Under the pieces are notes generated by a model, which saw only the letters and a list, made by a program, of their open reading frames with translations, was not told the origin of the DNA and ran no database searches. From Nitrososphaerales archaeon TH5895 (GTDB lineage: Archaea > Thermoproteota > Nitrososphaeria > Nitrososphaerales > Nitrososphaeraceae): a DNA stretch of 9,985 bases. The stretch spans positions 1 through 9,985 of the forward strand of contig JAATVS010000502.1 in assembly GCA_014523695.1 (NCBI GenBank), read 5' to 3'. Positions 5,970 through 9,985 of this stretch are shown here, in pieces (positions within the stretch are counted from its first letter, which is position 1; each line of letters opens with the position of its first letter). Both the position numbers and the translations under genes were made by a program.

Positions 5970-7247
5970 CTACAGCCAGGTAGCTTTTTTTGTATTCTTT
6001 ACCGTATATTGGGTGTTGGGCTCACGTCTATTACAATCGATTCTCCGAAGAGAATCATCTATCACGGACTTATTGTTAGTCATTATGAGTTCTGTGAGTT
6101 CGAGATGAAAATTATTCCACCCGTTGTCTAGTTTAGACTGATTCGCACTTGGAAGATTTATGACGGGTATGCTTGTTTCTCGTCTAGTGCTTGGTTGGAC
6201 ACCGCCGTGCGTTTCTTCGACGACCATAGGCATTTCGTTATCCCTCGAAGTGGGATTTGTGGAATTTGGACTTGGGGGAGAGCTATCTGGGCTGGCATCA
6301 AGATCTGGTAGATTCAGTCGCCTGCCGTTGTCAGGATATGATGTACAATTAACTAGATGTTTTTTCGATACTGACGTTACACTACGCAGACTCCTATTGA
6401 ATCTCGCACTCCTTTTCTTTCTTATCCCAGGTGGAAAAGGTGGAAGTTTTTTCGGAATCTTCGAGTGGTTTGATAGCTCTACATTACCGCCGAGTGCTTC
6501 GGGAGAAGAGATGGCTCTGCCATCTTGACACGAGGTATGATTTCCGTAAAAATGAGCAACTAATTGTTGCAAGTTCGGGTCATCTGTATTACAAGTATCA
6601 ACTTTACTCTCAGCAACTACCCCCACCTTCATTATGCTGTTGTCGTTCCTTAAATCTGATACTGGCTCCGACAGATTATGACTTTTTTGAGTAACGGTTT
6701 TCTCTCCTTGATTCTCTGATTCTAAATGATTTCCTCTTGCGGGGATCTTCCCAACCGATGAGTTTCGTGAGTTTTCTGGTCGAGGCAGACGGTTCTCTAT
6801 AATCATCCTGCTTATATGTTCGATGTCATCCTTTTTGATTCCTGCTCGAACTAATGATTGGATCATCTTGACAATCTCCGGGGTTATCTTCAGCCCTAGC
6901 GACGCAAGATCTAGCGCCTCTGATAATTTCCTAAGTTCAGATTTACTTTCAGCGACTTTCTTGCCCAGATTCAAATAGTCGTCGTAATGCTCCTCAAGAT
7001 CTTTGAAGAACTTCTTGACCGCGGCGTTGTGTTCCGTAGGCATGCCAGCCTCTCTTGAAATTTCTTCGATTAAGTTATGAAGCTGTTTTAGCTCGGAAAG
7101 ACCCAATCCTCCGTCCTTGAGCGATTCGAGTTCCCGTACTTTTTGCGAGTTCTTCGATAAAAGCTCCTCAATAGCAGCATTCCTTCTTACAAGATCATCA
7201 TTTCTTGCTGTTGCTTGAAGGACTTTAAAATTCTGTAAAAAATACAA
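5970..7247 (-). CDS. Coiled-coil protein with long disordered basic tail, possibly N-terminally truncated
   Basis: The 425-residue frame begins at TTG (complement 7245-7247), two codons after an in-frame TAG; the first ATG codon lies only at residue 69. Residues about 20-115 are a charged helical/coiled-coil region with GGLGLSELKQLHNLIEEISR and A-A-V-K-K-F-F-K-D-L-E-E-H-Y-D-D-Y-L. Next comes L-G-L-K-I-T-P-E-I-V-K-M-I-Q-S-L-V-R-A-G-I-K-K-D-D-I (118-142). This layout recalls a group of thaumarchaeal proteins in which a winged-helix or HTH domain precedes such a coil and a 'G-L-x-L-x-E-L' segment; that is from memory, not searched. Here the DNA-binding part is missing and the upstream frames are closed. 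The remaining 270 residues are low-complexity Ser/Pro/Asn/Arg with a P-K-K-L-P-P-F-P-P-G-I-R-K-K-R stretch, likely disordered. A cytosolic, possibly nucleic-acid-associated role is inferred. The plus-strand frames over it are shadows. Confidence 0.7.
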   Translation of the reverse strand: MYFLQNFKVLQATARNDDLVRRNAAIEELLSKNSQKVRELESLKDGGLGLSELKQLHNLIEEISREAGMPTEHNAAVKKFFKDLEEHYDDYLNLGKKVAESKSELRKLSEALDLASLGLKITPEIVKMIQSLVRAGIKKDDIEHISRMIIENRLPRPENSRNSSVGKIPARGNHLESENQGEKTVTQKSHNLSEPVSDLRNDNSIMKVGVVAESKVDTCNTDDPNLQQLVAHFYGNHTSCQDGRAISSPEALGGNVELSNHSKIPKKLPPFPPGIRKKRSARFNRSLRSVTSVSKKHLVNCTSYPDNGRRLNLPDLDASPDSSPPSPNSTNPTSRDNEMPMVVEETHGGVQPSTRRETSIPVINLPSANQSKLDNGWNNFHLELTELIMTNNKSVIDDSLRRIDCNRREPNTQYTVKNTKKATWL

Positions 7248-7631
7248 GCGCTAATACTTCGGCCCGCTTTGGGTCTTTTAGTTAAATTGTACCAAGAACA
7301 TAGTAGATCCGTTAAATAGGTCCTTTCATTCTGTCCAATGTGGTACGACAACCTTGGCATGAGTGGTAATCTCAGATACCTACACAAGAAAACCTATTTC
7401 ACCTGCCTATCATAAGGGAAAATTCACTATGAAATTAGATAGGAGCGCCCCACTCTTAGACCAAGCAATACATTATAAATGCCAGAATGCTATAATGCAA
7501 AAGCGTTATAAAAAAAGAAAATGATAGAACCTGTATCGTGTGAAGAGAGTTGAGATCAGAACCCGTCGCGATACTCAAGAAGATGTAGGGGATCAATGTC
7601 TTCACTTATGCTGCAGACTTGGCAACACTAA
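7248..7631. other. Gap upstream of the coiled-coil gene, no gene seen
   Basis: A minus-strand frame at 7187-7387 overlaps the start of the coiled-coil gene out of frame and looks random. A small hairpin-forming sequence (ggccc at 7261-7265 and gggtc at 7271-7275, followed by TTTT) lies just upstream of the coiled-coil frame. An AT-rich segment at 7480-7520 has no matching gene. I see no tRNA-like cloverleaf or conserved RNA. Confidence 0.4.
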
Positions 7632-7657
7632 TCTCGGATGCGAGAATGAACGCGAGA
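7632..7657. promoter_or_regulatory. Operator-like repeat upstream of the small coiled-coil gene
   Basis: TCTCG (7632-7636) and CGAGA (7641-7645) form a perfect 5-bp inverted repeat with a 4-nt spacer. GCGAGA then recurs at 7652-7657, exactly 12 bp after its copy at 7640-7645. All three half sites sit directly upstream of the TATA box, where an archaeal activator or BRE-overlapping factor would bind. The regulator is unknown. Confidence 0.35.
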
Positions 7658-7658
7658 G

Positions 7659-7667
7659 ATAAATATT
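7659..7667 (+). promoter_or_regulatory. TATA box for the small coiled-coil gene
   Basis: ATAAATATT is centred 29 nt before the ATG at 7692. The transcript would begin at or within a couple of bases of the start codon. Confidence 0.5.
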
Positions 7668-7691
7668 CTCCTCAAATCCAACCGACTGCAT

Positions 7692-7811
7692 ATGGTTGAA
7701 CACAATGGTGCACTAGGTCAGTTAGTTGTTAGCCTTACTAAAGAACTAATCGAGACAAACCGCAACGTCCTGGAACTGGAGAAACGAGTCTCAAAACTGG
7801 AGAAAAAATAA
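7692..7811 (+). CDS. 39-residue coiled-coil peptide
   Basis: ATG to TAA encodes 39 residues beginning MVEHNGALGQLVVSLTKELI and closing with E-L-E-K-R-V-S-K-L-E-K-K. From about residue 8 the sequence forms one amphipathic helix. Leu, Val and Ile recur at heptad-like spacing (L-V-V-S-L-T-K-E-L-I, then V-L-E-L-E-K-R-V-S-K-L), so dimerisation or docking onto another coiled coil is likely. A TATA box at the right distance and operator-like repeats upstream support a real leaderless gene despite its size. It is followed by pyrimidine-rich DNA (about 7856-7900) that could end the transcript. No family is recognised. The neighbouring minus-strand gene at 5970-7247 also encodes a coiled coil, but a partnership is only a guess. 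Confidence 0.6.
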   Translation: MVEHNGALGQLVVSLTKELIETNRNVLELEKRVSKLEKK

Positions 7812-7855
7812 GACCAACCATCAAAGGCCTAAGACCGAGAACACAAGCATAAACA

Positions 7856-7905
7856 GATTTCTCTTCCATTTTTTCACCCTCTTTATTCCACTTTTCTGTC
7901 ATTCC
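7856..7905 (+). terminator. Pyrimidine-rich tract after the small coiled-coil gene
   Basis: The plus strand is strongly T/C-rich here (agatttctcttccattttttc and on), including a T6 run at about 7870-7875. Such tracts commonly end archaeal transcripts. The position, about 45 nt beyond the stop codon, fits. Confidence 0.35.
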
Positions 7906-7982
7906 TCAGACTAGAATCGCTTGCTCACTTTATTTCTTCAACATTCTAAGCCACACATTTGAAGTCTGCAGGTATCCGTTAT

Positions 7983-8201
7983 CTATCTATCTTGCTCACT
8001 GCGTGGAGTGACATGTCCATTGCTGCAGATATACCACGGCAACTTAATCTCAGCATTAAATTCAATAAAATCCCCATCCTCATTCCAGTATCCGTCAGTA
8101 TACTTCATTTTTGGAATAGTTTGACCGGGATATAATATTACCTTACTTCTGCTTCCTTCCGTCTGACACTGTGGACAGAATACTTTATCATCTCCACTCA
8201 T
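7983..8201 (-). CDS. Small zinc-ribbon-like protein
   Basis: The 72-residue product starts MSGDDKVFCPQCQTEGSRSK. The pair C9-x2-C12 and a second cluster W-Y-I-C-S-N-G-H (about residues 56-63) form a CPxC...CxxxH arrangement, a plausible zinc ribbon. Between them is an acidic, aromatic stretch (K-Y-T-D-G-Y-W-N-E-D-G-D-F-I-E-F). The second cluster followed by V-T-P-R-S resembles C-S-N-G-H endings of small DUF-type zinc proteins I recall from soil archaea and bacteria. It is probably cytosolic. A TTTAAATG box at complement 8226-8233 lies about 29 nt upstream of the ATG, supporting a leaderless start. No partner gene is evident and the role is unknown. Zinc binding is inferred from the Cys/His pattern. 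Confidence 0.7.
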   Translation of the reverse strand: MSGDDKVFCPQCQTEGSRSKVILYPGQTIPKMKYTDGYWNEDGDFIEFNAEIKLPWYICSNGHVTPRSEQDR

Positions 8202-8225
8202 ACTATTTACAATTCATTTACAAAA

Positions 8226-8233
8226 CATTTAAA
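8226..8233 (-). promoter_or_regulatory. TATA-like box for the zinc-ribbon gene
   Basis: The minus-strand TTTAAATG is about 25-32 nt before the ATG at 8201, the usual place for the TATA box of a leaderless archaeal gene. Confidence 0.45.
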
Positions 8234-8402
8234 CCAACTGTTGATTCCTTATCGGCAGAACTGCAAGGACAATTGGAAAGCCAAAGGAACTATTATTATT
8301 TACGCAATACGTCCGCTAATTCAACGCCCCCGATACAAGAGGTAAGAAGCGCATTCAGTTGTTCACCTGTATCTAATCCAGACGGTACAAATTAGTAACA
8401 AA

Positions 8403-8425
8403 AAGAAAAACGAAGAAAAACGAAG
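8403..8425 (-). terminator. T-rich tract with a 10-bp direct repeat after the BNR gene
   Basis: Read on the minus strand, directly after the BNR gene, this is TCTTCGTTTTTCTTCGTTTTTC. It contains two tandem copies of a 10-bp unit (gaaaaacgaa on the plus strand) and closely spaced T5 runs. It is a good archaeal termination signal for the gene at 8433-8882. Confidence 0.45.
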
Positions 8426-8432
8426 ATATTAC

Positions 8433-8882
8433 TTATTCATTCGCGCCAATAGACCCATTAGTTCCAAGTCTCAACAACGGTCCAAATGTTAATCCGTTGT
8501 CGACGCTAGCTCTGAAAACCGGTTCATTGCTGGTTTGATTTCTCTCCCACCATGTTACTATCACCTCATCTCCGTCTGCTGCTATCTCTGCATCAGTTGA
8601 ATCTGCAGTCGTCGTATTGCTTAGATTGATCTTATCTCCGAACATTGTCGCTCCATTATTAGAAGCTCTGAAAAATACTTCTGAATTGTTATTTGGCATA
8701 TTCTTATCACTGAACCACACGATGTACACATTCTCTCCAGAAATAGCGATAGGTGCCGCTTGGGAGTTGCGTTTTGCTTTTGAACCTTCAATTTGTGCCT
8801 GCGATATTGGATTTACGGTTAGTGTAGCTGATATGACAAGAGCTATTAATATTACAATGCCCAAAACTAGGATATTGATCAA
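8433..8882 (-). CDS. Secreted protein with two BNR/Asp-box repeats, TTG start
   Basis: The 149-residue product starts at TTG (complement 8880-8882); no ATG or GTG is available earlier in the frame. Residues 3-21 (NILVLGIVILIALVISATL) form a signal peptide or anchor ending near I-S-Q-A-Q. Two repeats follow. Repeat 1 (about 46-88) is I-S-G-E-N-V-Y-I-V-W-F-S-D-K through V-F-F-R-A-S-N-N-G-A-T-M-F-G. Repeat 2 (about 98-140) is A-A-D-G-D-E-V-I-V-T-W-W-E-R through V-F-R-A-S-V-D-N-G-L-T-F-G. The S-x-D-x-G-x-T-F element is the Asp box of sialidase-type beta-propellers. Two blades cannot close a propeller, and relatives I recall carry more repeats, so this copy is probably shortened or assembles with others. 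No sialidase catalytic residues are visible; enzymatic activity is not claimed. A TATA box and a T-rich end frame the gene neatly. Confidence 0.7.
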   Translation of the reverse strand: MINILVLGIVILIALVISATLTVNPISQAQIEGSKAKRNSQAAPIAISGENVYIVWFSDKNMPNNNSEVFFRASNNGATMFGDKINLSNTTTADSTDAEIAADGDEVIVTWWERNQTSNEPVFRASVDNGLTFGPLLRLGTNGSIGANE

Positions 8883-8906
8883 TGAGTTAGATTGGATGAG
8901 TAGTTT

Positions 8907-8916
8907 AGTATATTAC
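8907..8916 (-). promoter_or_regulatory. TATA box for the BNR-repeat gene
   Basis: The minus-strand TAATATACTA is centred about 30 nt before the TTG at 8882. It supports TTG as the true start of a leaderless mRNA. Confidence 0.45.
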
Positions 8917-9075
8917 TATCGGTTTGAAACTGCTTTAGTTTAGAAACCCTTTGGATCCTTAGTAATACTGTTCACAACACACTAGCGAAGTTTTTTTTGG
9001 ACTTTTAGGTGCGGCAACTCTAATATAAAAAACCAAATGAATTTGAAATCATTTTATATTCTAAGATGCCCGAAA

Positions 9076-9531
9076 ATGAACACATTATTGCTTTTTGCTG
9101 TGATTTTTGCAATAACAGCTATTACTAACTACGTCAAGTGATGCCGAGCAATCATTTCCGCTACAAGCCTTAGCGCAATCAACCAATTCAATTATTACGG
9201 CTAATACCACATCTATTTCTACTAACAATGACCAGTTTTACATTTCCCGGGCAGACAATAGTGCATTGTCGTCGAATAATTGCTTCAGAGGAACCTACTC
9301 ATTTGTCATTATCAACAGGTGAAAAACCTCATGCTGCAGCGGGTATTTTGCCATTAAGAAAAGATGGAGCAACATATACAGGTGTTTTGACGTTTACTGC
9401 AACGAAGCCTGTAGAAATAGTATTTGGTCATAGACTTCACATGGATAATTCAATTCTCACAAATTGATACGGATAAACTAGGTTCGCCAGTTCGCCCAAT
9501 GCTTCATTTTGACCAACTAGTCTACAATTAA
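9076..9531 (+). pseudogene. Secreted-protein gene split over four frame segments
   Basis: Segment 1 from ATG 9076 (MNTLLLFAVIFAITA) is a signal peptide and would stop at TGA 9139. Segment 2, one base forward, continues the hydrophobic end and an A-L-A-Q cleavage site (L-L-L-T-T-S-S-D-A-E-Q-S-F-P-L-Q-A-L-A-Q). It then gives F-Y-I-S-R-A-D-N-S and N-N-C-F-R-G-T-Y-S-F-V-I-I-N-R before TGA 9320. Segment 3, forward one more base, gives G-E-K-P-H-A-A-A-G-I-L-P-L-R-K-D-G and YTGVLTFTATKPVEIVFGHR up to TGA 9467. Segment 4, forward again, gives Q-I-D-T-D-K-L-G-S-P-V-R-P-M-L-H-F-D-Q-L-V-Y-N to TAA 9529-9531. Joined, these make one plausible secreted protein of about 145 residues. It is a pseudogene or carries sequencing indels. 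An ATG at 9228 alone gives a 79-codon frame, but that start is unlikely to be real. The family is not recognised. Confidence 0.6.
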
Positions 9532-9800
9532 CTGAGAAGTAGTAGTCTAGAAACTTGAGAATTTATTCCTTTTTGCCTCTCAAAGGTTTATCCTAGCAGG
9601 TCCTTGAACAATCATTCAATTGAATAGTATTTAAGTCTGGCAATTTATTTACTTATTATTGGCAAACTCATGGACTATTCCCAAGGGTAAGCTATTTGAT
9701 AACACAGTCATAATGGGTACGATCACTGTATGGATTGCAGACAACGCCCGACCAAGGATCTAGCTCATATTCTGACTTTGATATTAAACACGAGAATTTA
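9532..9800. other. Gap before the right-edge regulator
   Basis: AT-rich DNA with TATA-like tattta stretches near 9629 and 9645 and only very short ATG frames (9670, MDYSQG; 9713, MGTITVWIADNARPRI). The frame of the downstream regulator is open back to 9714, so part of this gap could be coding if a TTG at 9735 is its start. Nothing else is recognised. Confidence 0.35.
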
Positions 9801-9985
9801 ATGTCTTACATCTCATCGGACATTTTTTCCCTGTTACGTGATGGGGACTGCGTCAAAATGCTTCAGATGATTATTGAACATCGACATCCAACGGTAAGTG
9901 ACTTTGGAACTCGCAAACGGTATTACGATCGATTGGCAAAACTAAAAAGGGCCCGCCTAATCGCCAAAAAAAATGTACATCGAGC
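9801..9985 (+). CDS. Winged-helix transcriptional regulator, N-terminal part, runs off the right edge
   Basis: ATG at 9801 opens 61 complete codons to the window end, starting MSYISSDIFSLLRDGDCVKM. The pattern is a first helix (S-D-I-F-S-L-L), a second (C-V-K-M-L-Q-M-I-I-E-H), and a recognition-helix-like T-R-K-R-Y-Y-D-R-L-A-K-L-K-R-A-R-L-I-A-K-K. It matches the thaumarchaeal winged-helix regulators I recall, whose recognition helix reads R-K-x-Y-Y-x-R-L-x-x-L-x-x-A-x-L-I/V. These are cytosolic DNA-binding proteins, many of unknown targets. The frame is open upstream to 9714, with a TTG at 9735 as an alternative start that would add 22 residues; I prefer ATG because the domain begins there. 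The wing and C-terminus lie beyond the window. Confidence 0.7.
   Translation, partial: MSYISSDIFSLLRDGDCVKMLQMIIEHRHPTVSDFGTRKRYYDRLAKLKRARLIAKKNVHR

Noticed and set aside
5902..6108. 68-codon plus-strand frame
   Set aside because: Mostly antisense to the 3' end of the coiled-coil gene. No promoter or domain.
6160..6694. Two plus-strand frames of 122 and 87 codons
   Set aside because: They are antisense to the disordered tail of the 425-residue minus-strand gene. Composition (Gly/Ser/Leu and Cys/Tyr runs) fits shadow frames.
7187..7387. 66-codon minus-strand frame as a possible lost HTH head of the coiled-coil gene
   Set aside because: It has no helix-turn-helix pattern, overlaps the coil out of frame and reads as random sequence.
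8617..8943. 108-codon plus-strand frame
   Set aside because: Shadow of the BNR-repeat gene on the minus strand.
1..9985. tRNA genes, rRNA, CRISPR arrays, insertion sequences
   Set aside because: No cloverleaf with a T-arm consensus, no spaced identical repeats of CRISPR type, and no transposase motifs or terminal inverted repeats were found by eye.

Overview
The window looks like chromosomal DNA of an ammonia-oxidising archaeon of the Nitrososphaeria (Thaumarchaeota), most likely a soil Nitrosocosmicus-like or Nitrososphaera-like lineage. The assignment is inferred and was not searched. It rests on AT-rich sequence, TATA-like boxes about 25-30 nt upstream of start codons with almost no leader, oligo-T stretches after genes, an F420-type PPOX flavin/deazaflavin protein, a secreted protein with the Y-G-E-W-T-A-K-W-W-Q-W motif that I recall from this group, and a coiled-coil protein of a thaumarchaeal type. 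The window is gene-poor. Solid genes cover perhaps 40 percent of it, and long gaps hold broken or very small genes.

Layout. At the left edge, on the minus strand, lie the start of a small CxxC protein that runs off the window (<1-113), a possible 58-residue ORF (156-332) and a GTG-started secreted protein (360-716). An 890-bp gap with an AT microsatellite follows. Next come a convergent pair, the F420-dependent PPOX-family protein (1609-2019, +) and an unknown acidic protein (2180-2488, -), and then a two-TM exported-domain protein (2618-3241, +). A tiny His/Lys/Asp/Cys-rich peptide frame sits at 3418-3564 (+). A secreted WWQW-family protein (3985-4587, -) is cut short by a 16-bp triplication at its 3' end.

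The stretch 4588-5969 contains no convincing intact gene. It does contain the promoter, ATG and signal peptide of a frame-broken secreted gene (5060-5238, -), plus other fragments. A 425-residue coiled-coil protein with a long disordered tail (5970-7247, -) follows. Then come a 39-residue coiled-coil peptide with a clear promoter and operator-like repeats (7692-7811, +), a small zinc-ribbon-like protein (7983-8201, -) and a secreted protein with two BNR/Asp-box repeats (8433-8882, -). A secreted-protein gene broken into four frame segments (9076-9531, +) comes next. At the right edge is the start of a winged-helix regulator (9801->9985, +).

How the genes work together. There is no clear operon or pathway. 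The common theme is cell-surface or secreted proteins (six intact or broken genes with signal peptides or exported domains) mixed with small DNA-binding-like or coiled-coil proteins and several genes in decay. No mobile-element genes, tRNA, rRNA or CRISPR arrays were seen. I found no defined new system. The items most worth checking are the repeat-driven truncation near 3985, the frame-broken secreted genes, the His-rich peptide and the two very small genes.
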